A stretch of 64,000 nt of DNA from Thinopyrum elongatum (taxonomy: Eukaryota > Streptophyta > Magnoliopsida > Poales > Poaceae): positions 519,300,929 through 519,364,928 of the forward strand of contig CM022297.1 in assembly GCA_011799875.1 (NCBI GenBank), written 5' to 3'. This document shows positions 46,288-58,100 of this stretch, piece after piece. The translations under genes and the position numbers were made by a program. Positions within the stretch are counted from its first letter, which is position 1, and every line of letters begins with the position of its first letter. The notes under the pieces are model-generated. The model did not search any database, was not told the origin of the DNA, and worked only from the letters and a program-made list of their open reading frames with translations.

Positions 46288-46592
46288 TTAGGAGGATCCC
46301 AGGCAGGAGGCCCTGCGCCTGTTCGATCTATTGTATCCCTGTTTGTGCTAGCCATCTTATGGCACCTTGTTTAACCTATGTCTGTACTCAGATATTGTTG
46401 CTTCCGCTGACTCGTCTATGATCGAGCATTTGTATTCGAGCCCTCGTGGCCCCTGGCTTGTATTATGATGCTTGTATGACTTATTTATGTTTTAGAGTTG
46501 TGTTGTGATATCTTCCCGTGAGTGCCTGATCTTGATCGTACACGTTTGCGTGCATGATTAGTGTACGATCGAGCCGGGGGCGCCACACAATG

Positions 46593-47543
46593 ATAACATA
46601 ATTGGATCACATAACAATCCCTCAACGTGCAACAAAGAATCACTCCAAAGTTTCTATCGGAGAATGTAGGACGAAAACATGCATCAACCCCTATGTATAG
46701 ATTACCCCAATGTCACCTCGGGAATCCGTGAGTTGAGTGCCAAAACATACATCAAGTGAATCAATAGAACATCCCATTGTCACCACAGATATCCCATCGC
46801 AAGACATACATCAAGTGTTCTAAAATCCAATACTCAATCCAACATAACAAAACCTCAAAGAGCAAGACTCAATTCATCACAAGAAGGTAGAGGGGGAGAA
46901 ACACCATATGATCCAACTATAATAACAAAGCTCGCGGTACATCAAGATTGTGCCATATCAAGAACATGAGAGAGAGAGATCAAACACATAGCTACTGGTA
47001 CATACCCTCAGCCCCGAGGGTGAACTACTCCCTCCTTGTCATGGAGACCGCCGGGATGATGAAGATGGCCACCGGTGATGGTTTCCCCCTCCGGCAGGGT
47101 GCCGGAACGGGCTCCTGATTGGTTTTTTGTGGCTACAGAGGCTTGCGGCGGCGGAACTCCCGATCTAGGTTTCTTTTCGGGGGTTTCTATATTTATAGGA
47201 ATTGTTGGCGTCGGTTTCATGTCAAGGGGGTCCACAAGACAGCGACAAGGTAGGAGCACCCTCCTAGGGTGGTAGGGCGCCCCCCTACCTTGTCGTCGCC
47301 TCGGGACTCTTCTGGTCCAACTCTTGTGCTTCGGGGTTCTCTTTTGGTCCATAAAAAATCATCGTAAATTTTTAGCCCATTTCGAGAACTTTTAATTCTG
47401 CACAAAAAATGACACCACGGTAGTTCTGTTGAAAACAGCGTCAGTCTGGGTTAGTTCTAATCAAACCATACCAAAACCATATAAAATTATTATAAACATG
47501 GCATGAATACTTCATAAATTATAGATACGTTGGAGACGTATCA
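46593..47543 (-). repeat. 5' LTR of element 3, outer part
   Basis: Continues from CAATG and matches 25343-26296 of the other LTR, ending GGAGACGTATCA. Confidence 0.92.
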
Positions 47544-47548
47544 GCCAT

Positions 47549-47837
47549 CGGAGATCAAGTGCCGGAGGTCGAGGAAGCCTTGCCTGCCGAGGAGGAAGAA
47601 GAAGATATCCTTAAACCTTACTATGCTCATCTTACCCCTACTGAGATTAAAGCCTTTTGGATCATCGAAATGGTCCGTGTGCAAAATAAATATCTCATAC
47701 ATGAAAATATCCTGTTGCAAGAGCACATCACCTTCCTCCGGAGCGTCATCCGTAGATTGGAATATCTTCTGAGCAATAAGGATAAGATCACTAATTCATC
47801 ATCACCACCTCCTTCTTCATCACCAAAAGAAACTTGA
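47549..47837 (+). pseudogene. Post-pol ORF of element 2, second part
   Basis: Resumes in the frame interrupted at 24936 and runs to TGA 47835-47837. It starts with an acidic stretch (VEEALPAEEEEEDI). It then has YYAHLTPTEIKAFWIIEMVR and a probable amphipathic coiled-coil-like helix (NKYLIHENILLQEHITFLRS), and ends in Ser/Pro. No signal peptide or transmembrane segment is visible, so an env role is not supported. Confidence 0.65.
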
Positions 47838-49354
47838 GTATCGGGTATAGGGACTCCCCTTGGCTCGTATCACCTCCACTATCTTTTGCCTTTACTTATC
47901 TTAGTTCGATCCATAGTTATCTTTTGCTTTAGATGAATCAAAGTTTAGTTCGATCCTTTCTTTTTGAGAGTTTGCTTAGTGATCTGTCCTAGTAATCGTG
48001 TGCGAGATATATAATAAAGTTTAGTTTGAGTTTTGCTTTCTTTACTTTCATGTTTCAATAAAAAGAAAGGAAATAAATGAAAAAGATCATATGCTAATCT
48101 TATGGTAAGTAATGACATCACATAAGGAATAGTATAAGTAGAAACAATTATTGGAGATTTACAAACATAGCATTGGTCAATGATGCAATTCATGAAAGAA
48201 TTAATAAGGGAAGAGAAGATTCACATGCAAATACACCATCTTGGACATCTTTTGTGATTGTGTGCCCCCATCAAAATATTATATGCCAAAATTGTTGACG
48301 TTGGACAAGGAAGACAACATAATGATTTATGTTTGTTCATATTCACATAGAAGTTATATTTTCATAGATCCTTTAACATGTGGTGCTTGCCCCTATCTTT
48401 GCTAGCCAAAAAATTCTGCACTAAGTAGAGATACTACTTGTGCATCCAAAAACCCTTAAACCCAAATCTTTTTTTGAGAGTCCACCATACCTACCTATGG
48501 ATTGAGTAAGATCCTTCAAGTAAGTTGTCATCGATGCAACAAGGCAATAAAAATTGCTTCTAAAAGTGTTAGATCATTTAGTGTAAGAGAAAATTGAGCG
48601 ATGTACGAACTTGTGATGGCAAAGAATAAAAGCGACAGACTGCATAATAAAGGTTGCTATCATAAGGGGCAATATAACGTGATGTTCTTTTGCACTAAGA
48701 GATTGAGCATACAAACAAAAAGCGCATGGCAACCTCTGCTTCCCTCTGCGAAGGGCCTATCTTTTACTTTTATGTATTTACTTTTATGCAAGAGTCAAAG
48801 TTTTTCTCTCTATTCCTTTTTATTTTCTCTTTTGGCAAGCATCATGTGGTGAGGAAAGATCTAGGCACATATATCCAGTTGGATATGGGTGGCATGAGTT
48901 ATTATTGTTGACATCACCCTTGAGGTGAATACATTGGGAGGCGAAACTATAAGCCCCTATCTTTCTATGTATCCGGTTGAAATGTTTTGCCCATGTGTAT
49001 GCGTTGAGTGTTCGCAATCATAGAAGACTATATGATGGTTGAGCATGTGGACTTGCCTAAAGGCTCCGATACGTGACCCTTCCTGAAAAGATGACGAATT
49101 TTAGTTGCAAAGTTGACTGAGAACATAGTTTGTTGGTTTTCAATAGAGTTTATGCTTTATACTTCGATGTTGTAATGAATTGTTACTTATTCATGAGAAG
49201 TCTATGATAAAAGTTTTATGTTAAAGTTTGTTGCTGTTATAATAACTTACATGATGCTTCTATGTCCGTATTTTGTTTTTATCGACACCTCTCTCTCTAA
49301 GCATGTGGACATGTTTTTCGATTTCAGTTTTTCGCTTGAGGACAAGCGAGGTCT
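47838..49354 (+). other. 3' non-coding region of element 2
   Basis: About 1.5 kb, AT-rich, without a supportable gene. The part about 48100-49210 is the inverted relative of element 3 26400-27760; CACTAAGTAGAGATACTACT near 48419 is an example of the shared sequence. It ends in GCTTGAGGACAAGCGAGG just before the polypurine tract. Confidence 0.75.
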
Positions 49355-49368
49355 AAGCTTGGGGGAGT
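49355..49368 (+). other. Polypurine tract of element 2
   Basis: AAGCTTGGGGGAGT directly before the 3' LTR (TGATACGTCC). Confidence 0.8.
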
Positions 49369-50822
49369 TGATACGTCCATTTTGCATCATGTTTACCTAC
49401 TGTTATTTATATTGTTTTTATGTATAATAATGCTTTTTGGAGTATTTCTAATGCCTTTTCTCTCATAATATGCAAGGTATACACAAAGAGGGAGAATACC
49501 GGCAGCTGGAATTCTGGACCTGAAAAAGCTACGTCAGGCTACCTATTCTGCACAACTTCAAATGAGCTGAAACTTTATGGGGATTTTTTATGGAATCTAT
49601 ATAAGAAATATTGGAGCCAATAAGTACCAGAGTTTTGCCCTCCTCGGCCCACCTCCGGTGCCCTTCTTCTGGTATATAAGTCATTTTGACCTATAAAAAA
49701 TAAGGAGAGGACTTTCGGGACGAAGCACCGCCGTCTCGAGGCGGAACTTGGGAAGGAGCACGTTTGCCCTTCGGCGGAGCGATTCCGCCGGGGGAACTTC
49801 CCTTCCGGAGGGGGAAATCAATGTCATCATCATCAACAACTCTCCCATCTTGGGGAGGGCAATCTCCATCAACATCTTCAACAGCAACATCTCCTCTCAA
49901 ACCCTAGTTCATCTCTTGTGTTCAATCTTTGTAACGGAACTATAGATTGGTACTTGTGGGTGACTAGTAGTGTTGATTACCTCTTGTAGTTGATTACTAT
50001 ATGGTTTATTTGGTGGAAGATTATATGTTCAGATCCATTATGCTATTTAATACCCCTCTGATCTTGAGCATGATTATCATTTGTGAGTAGTTAATTTTGT
50101 TCTTGAGGTCACGAGAGAAATCTTGTTACAAGTAATCATGTGAATTTTATATGTCTTCGATATTTTGATGGTATGTATGTTGTGATTCCCTTAGTGGGGT
50201 CATGTGAACGTCGACTACATGACACTTCACCATATTTGGGCCTAAGGGAATGCATTATGGAGTAGTTATTAGATGATGGGTTGCGAGAGTGACATAAGCT
50301 TAAACCCTAGTTTATGCGCGATTCCTTAAGGGACTGATTTGGATCCAAAAGTTTAATGCTATGGTTAGAATTTATTCTTAATACTTATCTCGTAGTTGCG
50401 GATGCTTGCGAGGGGGTTAATCATAAGTAGGAGGTTTGTTCAAGTAAGAACAACACCTAAGCACTGGTCCACCCACATATCAAATTATCAAAGTAGCGAA
50501 CACAAATCAAACAAACATGATGAAAGTGACTAGATGAAATTCCCGTGTACCCTCAAGAACGCTTTGCTTATCATAAGAGACCGTTTTGGCCTGTCCTTTG
50601 CCTCAAAAGGATTGGCCTACCTTGTTGCACTTTTGTTACTACTATCGTTACTTGCTCTTTACAAATTATCTTGCTACCAAACTAATCGTTACTTATAATT
50701 TCAGTGCGTGCAGAGAATACCTTGCTGAAAACCACTTGTCATTTCCTTCTGCTCCTCGTTGGGTTCGACACTCTTACTTATTGAAAGGACTATGATTGAT
50801 CCCCTATACTTGTGGGTTATCA
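49369..50822 (+). repeat. 3' LTR of element 2
   Basis: 1454 bp, TGATACGTCC to GTGGGTTATCA. TATATAAG at 49673-49680. It lacks the hairpin segment found in the 5' LTR. Confidence 0.92.
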
Positions 50823-51190
50823 GCCACCTCTAAAAACTTCAAATAAATATCTATTTTTGTGTGCCTAGATTGTTCATAGAGCGACAGGGGGTAGTCGATA
50901 TCTTCCATGCTAAGCGGGTTATTCTCATGATGAGTGTTTATTCACTCGTCCTTGCACGAGAGGGGCGGTAATAGGGATTCCTGGTCTTGAAATCAAAAAG
51001 TGCAAATAATTAAACAAAACTCCCCCAGGATTGTTGTTGGTATGGACGGTACCCATGGATTTGGCTACCGTGGAATGTGATTGTTGGTGGAGGGGGAGTA
51101 AACCATTATATTTATCGCTTGGGAACCGCCACTAATGTGTTTAGCATGCAAGATATTGATGACTTTCGGTCGTGACATAAACAGGAAGGA
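50823..51190 (+). mobile_element. Element 6: 3' non-coding part of an Athila-like element, left piece
   Basis: Non-coding sequence containing GGAGGGGGAGTAAACC and GGGAACCGCCACTAATG. It continues at 63389 beyond element 5, which carries the TGCAT duplication. The continuation leads to a polypurine tract and an LTR start, which identifies the context. No gene is seen. Confidence 0.65.
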
Positions 51191-53374
51191 TGCATTGTGA
51201 CGCCCGGGTAATCAAGCTACAGTAACCCTCTGGTAATGATGCCACGTCACTACGATTACTGTTGCTAATCTCGCGTTAATTCGAAACTGATTCAAATTCA
51301 AAATTCAAAATCAAGCAAACAATAAAAGTTTTCAAATATTAAAACTAAAATGTTCAATAAATAGTAGATAAATCAGAGGCTATAATAAAATTGTAAACAA
51401 CATTATTGAAGTTTGATAAGTGACTTAAACATCCTAAACAGTGGCTGAAAACATTGTTTAATAACCTTTTTATTAATACAAAATAAATATGAAATGATAT
51501 TTACCCCAAATTAGTTTTTGGTGGTAGGTTATATCGTGCTGTGATTTGTGGGCCAGCTCTCATATTTTACAAAATTCATTTGATGCCCAAACAATTAGCC
51601 AAAACAAAAATAAATAAATAAGAAAAGGAAAAACAGAACTAATAGAAAATAAAGAAAAGGAGAAAACACCCCTGGGCCGTGGCCCAACTGGGCCAACCCA
51701 CCAGGCCCAGCCGGCCACCCACCCCACTCCCCATATCCCCCCCTATCTAGGAAACCCTAGATCGAACCACCCCACTTCCCCCACTCCCTCTCGCTCCCCC
51801 CCTCCCGATCCGATCTGGATAGGGGCTGCGACCCCGTCGCCGCTCGACGTCCCGGACGCCGCCGCTTGACGCCGTCACTGGACCCCGCCGTCGCCCGTCG
51901 CCTCGTCCTCCTCGTCTCCTCGCCGGCAACGCGTCCTCGTCCTCCTCCCCAAAGGCTCGACCGAGCCTCACCGCCCCCCCTGCTCACCAACGCGGGTGAG
52001 AACCCCGTCGCCCCCTGCCTCTACTCCTGCGCCTGCCGTGGTCTCACTCACGCCCACTGCCCCGCGGTCGCACTCACCGCGCCTGGTCTCCGCGCTCGCC
52101 GCGACCAGGCCGCGCTCCCGCATGCCCCGTCCGCCCCTGCTCACCGCACCGCTCGGCCATGCGCGCGCGCTCGCGCTCCCCGCGCCCGATGCCGCGGCCT
52201 CCTTCCCCACGCAGCGCCCGACCGCGCCCGTCGTTGCCCCGCCATGGCCATCGCGTGCGCGACCATGGCCGCTCCCGCGCCACCCCGCTCCTCGCTTCCT
52301 GCTGCGCGCTGCGAGATGCTCTGCTCCGCCCGCCTCGCCCTTGCCACGGCCACGCGAGGCCTGCGTCCATAGCCGCCCCGCTGACCGCCTCCACCACCGC
52401 GCCCCACTGCCCCGCGGCCCCCTCCGTTCGCCCCGGCGGGCCACCGCCGCAGCTAGTGCACCCCCGCCCGCGGCGCTCGTCGCCGGGTCCGCCCGCACGA
52501 CCGCCCGGCGCCCGACGCCCTCATGCCCGCTAACCCGCTAGGCCCCTATGGGCCAATGACAAGTGGGGCCGTCCCCAGAACGAAAATGGATTAAAAAGAA
52601 AAGGTTAAAAAAATGATAATAAGAAATAAAAATATATATATATATTAATTAGTTAATTATTTAACTTAATTAATCTAGTTTAATTAAACATAACTAATCC
52701 TGCTTAATTAAACCCTAATTAACCTGTTTAGTCTATGACAGGTGGGCCCCACTAGACCCACACGTCAGTTTGACCGGTCAACTCCCTGTTGACTGCTGAT
52801 GTCATGCTGACGTCCGCAAACACTATTCTGGATAATGTTGAATTAAATTAATTAAATTAATCCTAAAAATGATTTAAATATTTTAAAATTAATATAAAAT
52901 AAACCGTAGCTCAGATGAAAATACTTTCTACATGAAAGTTGCTCAGAACGACGAGACGAATCCAAATACGCAACCCACATACCTGTCAGATGCCTCTAAC
53001 TATCTAAACATGCAATTTTTTGCCTGTTTCTGGTAGGTGAATAGTGCATGACTTTAGTAAAATAATCCCAAATAAATTCCTAAATTAACTAGAACACTTA
53101 GATAGGCAGTATAACACACTAGCACTGCTTTTAGACATGTCATGCATCCCTGTTGCACCATGGCAGTGTATTTATTATTCCATTTCCCCTCCGGTCATCT
53201 GTCTGACAAATGTCCTGGACCGGGAATACTTTCCCGGATGGGCTCCCCCTTCCTCGGTACCGTGTAACCTGCGTTAGATCGCCCCTAGCACAACGTATTG
53301 CCGCGTCTTGCTTTGTGTTGCATTCATTGCTCTGTTATTTATTGTGTTCCCCCTCCGTTACCTCTTTCCGGTAG

Positions 53375-53447
53375 ACCTCGAGGCCGCTGATGATCTGATG
53401 GTCGTCTACTTCGTTTGAAGATCCGTACCTGTCTGCAGAGCTTCCAG
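53375..53447 (+). other. Exon-2-like block, element 5 5' LTR (frameshifted)
   Basis: 73 nt after TTTCCGGTAG and before GCAAGCCCCC. It starts DLEAADDLMVVYFV, then a one-base shift leads to EDPYLSAELP, matching VVDDPYLPEQP of element 4. The 3' LTR copy (61588-61660) has the same shift. Confidence 0.42.
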
Positions 53448-54772
53448 GCAAGCCCCCCGCCTTGATCACCAGATATCGCCTATTCTCCTCTATACTGCTT
53501 GCATTAGAGTAGTGTAGCATGTTACTGCTTTCCGTTAATCCTATTCTGATGCATAGACTGACATTGTTGCTACATCTGTTGATACCTTACCTGCAATCCT
53601 AAATACTTAGTATAGGATGCTAGTTTATCATCATTGGCCCTACATTCTTGTCAGTCTGCCTTGCTATACTATCGGGCCGTGATCACTCGGGAGGTGATCA
53701 TGGGTATATACTATACATATATACATACTATACATATGGTGACTAAAGTCGGGTCGGCTCGAAGAGTACCCACGAGTGATTCACGGATTGGGGGCTGAAA
53801 GGACCTTTGTCCCAACGGCCCTTTGTGTGGATCTTTGTGGCGGAGCGACAGGGCAGGTTGAGACCACCTAGGAGACAGGTGGGCCTGGCCCTGGTCGGCG
53901 TTCGCGTTTACTTCATAATAACACGCTTAACGAGATCTTGGTATTTGATCTGAGTCTGGCCACTGGCCTATATGCACTAACCAACTACGCGGGAACAGTT
54001 ATGGGTACTCGACATCGTGGTATAAGCCGAAGCCTCCTAGACGTCAGCGACTGAGCGGCGCGCGCCGGGTTGGACCGCGTAACGCAACTTCCTTTGTAAT
54101 GGAGGTTGCTAGGTCTGCTCTCCGGCCGCCCACGCAACGTGCAGGTGTGCAATCGGCGATGGGCCCAGACCCCTGCGCGCATAGGATTTAGACCGGCGTG
54201 CTGACCTCTCTGTTAGGCCTAGGTAGGGCTGCGACGTGTTGATCTTCCGAGGCCGGGTATGACCCAGGAAAGTGTGCCCGGCCAGAGGGATCGAGCGTGT
54301 TGGGTAATGTGGTGCACCCCTGCAGGGAAGTTTATCTATTCGAATAGCCGTGTCCCTCGGTAAAAGGACGACCCGGAGTTGTACCTCGACCTTATGACAA
54401 CTAGAACCGGATACTTAATAAAACACACCCTTTCAAGTGCCAGATACAACCCGGTGATTGCTCTCTCACAGGGCGACGAGGAGAGGATCATCGGGTAGGT
54501 TTATGCTATACGAAGCTACTTGGTGAACTTACCATCTACTCTCTCCTACATGCTGCAAGATGGAGGCTGCCAGAAGCGTAGTCTTCGACAGGATTAGATA
54601 TCCCCCCTCTTATTCTGGCTTTCTGCAGTTCAGTCCACTGATATGGCCCTTTACACATATACCCATGCATATGTAGTGTAGCTCCTTGCTTGCGAGTACT
54701 TTGGATGAGTACTCACGGTTGCTTTGCTTCCCCCTTTTCCCCTTTTCTTTTCTTTCTGGTTGTCACAACCAG

Positions 54773-54870
54773 ATGCTGGAGTTCAGGAGCCAGACGCCAC
54801 CGTCGACGACGACCCCTACTCTGGAGGTGCCTACTACTACGTGCAGGCCGCCGACGACGACCAGGAGTAG
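54773..54870 (+). other. Last exon-like block, element 5 5' LTR
   Basis: Follows CTGGTTGTCACAACCAG. In phase it reads DAGVQEPDATVDDDPY, then SGGAYYYVQAADDDQE and a TAG at 54868-54870. The 3' LTR copy (62988-63085) differs by two silent changes and one replacement that I can see. Confidence 0.5.
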
Positions 54871-55168
54871 TTTAGGAGGATCCCAGGCAGGAGGCCTACG
54901 CCTCTTTCGATATGTATCCCAGTTTGTGCTAGCCATCTTATGGCAACTTGTTTAACTTATGTCTGTACTCAGATATTGTTGCTTCCGCTGACTCGTCTAT
55001 GATCGAGCACTTGTATTCGAGCCCTCGAGGCCCCTGGCTAGTATTATGGTGCTTGTATGACTTATTTTACTTTTAGAGTTGTGTTGTGATATCTTCCCGT
55101 GAGTCCCTGATCTTGATCGTACACGTTTGCGTGTATGATTAGTGTACGATTGAATCGAGGGCGTCACA

Positions 55169-58100
55169 AGTTGGTATCAGAGCCGACTGCCTGTAGGAAC
55201 CCCCCTTCCACACTCCTTGGCCGAAGTTGAGTCTAGACAAAGAAAACTGTTTTACTAACATGGTTGTGTGTCTTACGGGCCCAAGTCGCCATTAGGTGGT
55301 ATTAGGATCTTTTATTCCTTGTCTATACTCTGGGACTCTGTTCTCTCTTCTATTCGGGTTAAATGGTTTTGCTAAATGTAACTCTAGGTTCTCGTAAATA
55401 TTTTCTCCCGGAGAGCCCCTCACTGGAGATGATCGCCTACTTCACCAGAAGATTCAGAAGATACCCTTCGATGTTTTCCCGAGACCTTTGTGCTCATCGC
55501 TTTTGAAATTCCTTACCACCGATATATCCTTATGTATAATTACATACACTTGCCATTCATACATTCAATCCAGTTGATCTTGTTATTACAAGATGCCCCG
55601 AACAACTTTTCGTTGTTCCGACAATCCTTTGAGCTTACTGCCTTGCAGTTCTTACCTCATGAATACCCCCTACGAATAATTCCTCGCACTTACCGAGTAT
55701 CCGTTCCTCCCCCTTTGTTCATATGATTCACAAGATGCATACAAATACTATTCGATCTTTCAAAAATTCTTAACAGCTTATTGCTCTGCAAATACTTGTC
55801 AACTTGCATTATGGATGCTTTCCATACGACTGGCAATATTCATTAGTATCCTTTGACACCGTCATTTTCATCTTATTGATTCAACATGAGTGCGAATGCA
55901 CGCATTCATCAGTTGATCCTTTTCTAATTATCTTCCGGCTCAGACGTCCTTTTGAACATGAGCTGGTTCTCGACCAATCAAATTGTCATCGATTGTGCCC
56001 CTAAGCCTACTCGACTTACCCATCCTTAATCAGAGCCCTTGCTCCTGATCTCTTGATTTGGAAAACATAAATTCCCTTGCATTGAACTTTGAGTTAGTCA
56101 GTTGTTTGTATAACCTGATGCCTCTGCATACTTCTTCTTCCTCTGATTGAGTACCATTACTCACATCAGCTCCGTTGTGGATCGCCCGATCCATCGTTGG
56201 ATTGTTATCCGACAGTGTCTTTCATATTCAATCACCTTGTGAGTTCTTCCCCTGATACATGATGCCCTTGGTAAATTGTATCCTCTGTTTTGTCAACCAT
56301 GCTCTACCTTCGAGCACGTGTTAATTACTCTTGAAGTTTGTAGTATATGTTCCTAAGATACCCCGATGGGTTGAACCTATGATTTCACTAATTCGTGTGA
56401 ACCCGAAAGTGTTCACGAGTCATACTCTTCTGGTGTTTTGCCAGATAAATTTCCAGCACTACAGCTTTGTCTAAGCGGGAGGTGAATGAAATGATATGCA
56501 TTGAAGAAGTGGGAGTCGACCTTGAGCTTTGTGTTCATGCCCATGGAAATGATGTAGACCATCTCGGAAGCTTCTTGCAAAGTGATTTCCATCTGTATAA
56601 TTCTTTTGGTATCCTTAAATTGAACCTTGCAGTTATGGTTCGACCATACTGTTCTTTCTCCAATATATCTGAAAGAAATTCATTCCAGTGCCTCGTCAAA
56701 ATTTTGACAAGGTTAAGGTATCTACTGTCATAGGTCAATGACCTAGTTCAACTTCTATCATGTTCTACCTTCGAGTTTACCCCGTGGTATCTCGAGGATA
56801 TCATGCCTTTGCACGGCATCTTACTAACTTGTTGAAGTAATAACTTTCCTAATCGTAATCACTCTACGGGTTCTAGGTTGCCATCAACCGAGGACACCGT
56901 TTAGTAAATCAAATCCGCTCTAAAATTCAAATACCCCTAGTAATTGTTACTGGGAAATTTAAACTCAGTCATGTCGTCCTAGGCCATCGGCTACACCCTT
57001 ATCTTGCTATCTTTGATTGTGCTACCTCGACCTTCTTCGGTGCACAAATTCTTCAGAGTGCGAGCACGACTTACGTCGAGCTTTCAACATCATGTTTCTT
57101 GTTCTGAAAGGCAACTTTGATTCTGAGCTAGCATCTTACTTGTTGTTCCTATGACTTTCACATCGTCTTTCCCTGCTTGGCGCCGTCGCTGTTTGATTGC
57201 GTCCTCTTGAAACCTCCCGGCAAATGTGTCGGATCACCTTCAACACTTTGACTTCTTTCGAGATGTCCACTGTGTTCATGTTGAGAAATATCCTCCTTGC
57301 CCTTGATGCTTTTTGTTATCATCGACAACACCCTGAACTTCTTTTCATCGCGAGCTTGTCTGTGTTATGGATGCAACTTGCTATCCTGTTTGCATTATAT
57401 TCTACCTTGAAGTATTACTGTCCTTTATGCCGAGTATGTTGTGAGGATTGCTTCACCTCTTTGAAAATTCTTGGCATAGTGATACTTCTCACCGTCACCC
57501 TTCTTTCTTGGTCCCCGTGTTGATTCTAACCGGGATACCATCTAACAAGCGGTGCTGCTTGGATTCTGTACTTCTAGCAACCCTATTGCTTTGAATGTTA
57601 ACGATCGATAGTTCGTTCTTAGACTGTTGATTATTGAATCGTCACTCTAACATTGATCTTGCTGCCCAAGGTCGTATTTCGGTCACACCTTTCAACTAAT
57701 GATTAATGGTGTATGTTTTCCTCGGGCATACAACATTATATCATTTGAATTGTCATATGTCATCTCCTTGTTCACATAATTGTGGAAATCCATCCATGTG
57801 GAATTCTCGATGAATTGTCGCTGAGTCCATCAGCCACCTCCTCATCCTCTCCTTGGTTTAATGATGAACTATTGTTTTGGGAACCCGCTCCTATAGTTCA
57901 TTACCCGAGAATCTTGCAACGCCATCTCGTCAAATTGTGTTGCACCCCTTCCTTCTCAGGCATCCTGGGTCTGAGGTATCCCGACACTAATCAGATCTGA
58001 ACCTCGGTCAGATATGATGGCTGGAACATATTTCCAAGGGTCATAACATTGTTCTTTATACAACCCAGTAAGGTGATGTCATGCTTAGCACACCTGTCTG

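Larger units (their letters stand above)
30684..46587 (+). mobile_element. Element 4: chromovirus with extra ORF0, scrambled around a sequence gap
   Basis: Target duplication CAATG at 30679-30683 and 46588-46592, and ends TGTAACACC and GCGCCACA. The order inside is abnormal: 5' LTR start (30684-31088), an indel-rich gag-end-to-pol copy (31089-34691), an LTR tail with primer site (34692-34890), clean ORF0 and gag (35270-37474), 25 N, a second indel-rich ORF0-gag-pol copy (37500-42697), and the 3' LTR (42698-46587). A normal element would hold each part once. The parts and the duplication are secure; the internal order probably reflects assembly of noisy reads. Confidence 0.85.
42698..46587 (+). 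repeat. 3' LTR of element 4
   Basis: About 3890 bp, from TGTATACACCCC (a damaged TGTAACACCCC) to GGGGCGCCACA. It holds a C run (43161-43174), a GC-rich block (43180-44130), a GGTGAG donor-like site (GT at 43720), a 30-bp minisatellite, the TGACGTCA cluster, an (ATTA)n run (about 44214-44247), and two exon-like blocks (44798-44872 and 46193-46287). Confidence 0.9.
24937..47543 (-). mobile_element. Element 3: pol-less LTR retrotransposon with element 4 nested in its 5' LTR
   Basis: Target duplication GCCAT at 24932-24936 and 47544-47548. LTR ends are TGAT..ATCA. The low-coordinate LTR (3' LTR) is 24937-26296. The high-coordinate LTR (5') is split into 30278-30683 and 46593-47543. Interior 26297-30277 (about 4.0 kb) has a primer site, one conserved ORF and repeated polypurine-like motifs, but no gag, RT, RNase H or integrase. 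Without element 4 it is about 6.7 kb. It must have relied on proteins from another element; shared 3' sequence points to element 2 or a relative. Confidence 0.9.
2355..50822 (+). mobile_element. Element 2: Athila-like Ty3/gypsy retrotransposon carrying two nested insertion blocks
   Basis: Two LTRs in direct orientation (2355-3873 and 49369-50822) enclose gag-protease (3966-5737), RT-RNase H-integrase (22187-24482), a post-pol ORF (24824-24936 plus 47549-47837), a 3' non-coding region and a polypurine tract (49355-49368). The Athila-like call rests on the FMDD-type RT motif, the MPFGLCNAP box, the integrase order and the extra ORF after integrase. Removing the nested blocks leaves roughly 9.4 kb. 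About 1 kb between protease and the RT MPFGL box is absent at the left border of the nested array. The flanks TGGAC and GCCAC do not form a clean 5-bp target duplication. Confidence 0.85.
51196..55168 (+). repeat. 5' LTR of element 5
   Basis: TGTGACGCCCGGG to GAGGGCGTCACA. It contains a GC-rich block (51660-52540) with a GGTGAG donor-like site (GT at 51996), a (TA)n run near 52632, an exon-2-like block (53375-53447) and a last block (54773-54870). The 3' LTR is about 21 bp longer, mainly from an insertion near 60705-60725. Confidence 0.93.

Noticed and set aside
24824..47837. Post-pol ORF as an envelope gene
   Set aside because: No signal peptide, no transmembrane segment, small size; only position after pol resembles env.
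51866..52541. Several 100-210 codon frames in the element 5 LTRs (also 60061-60809)
   Set aside because: Same GC-driven effect on both strands, no conserved frame between subfamilies.
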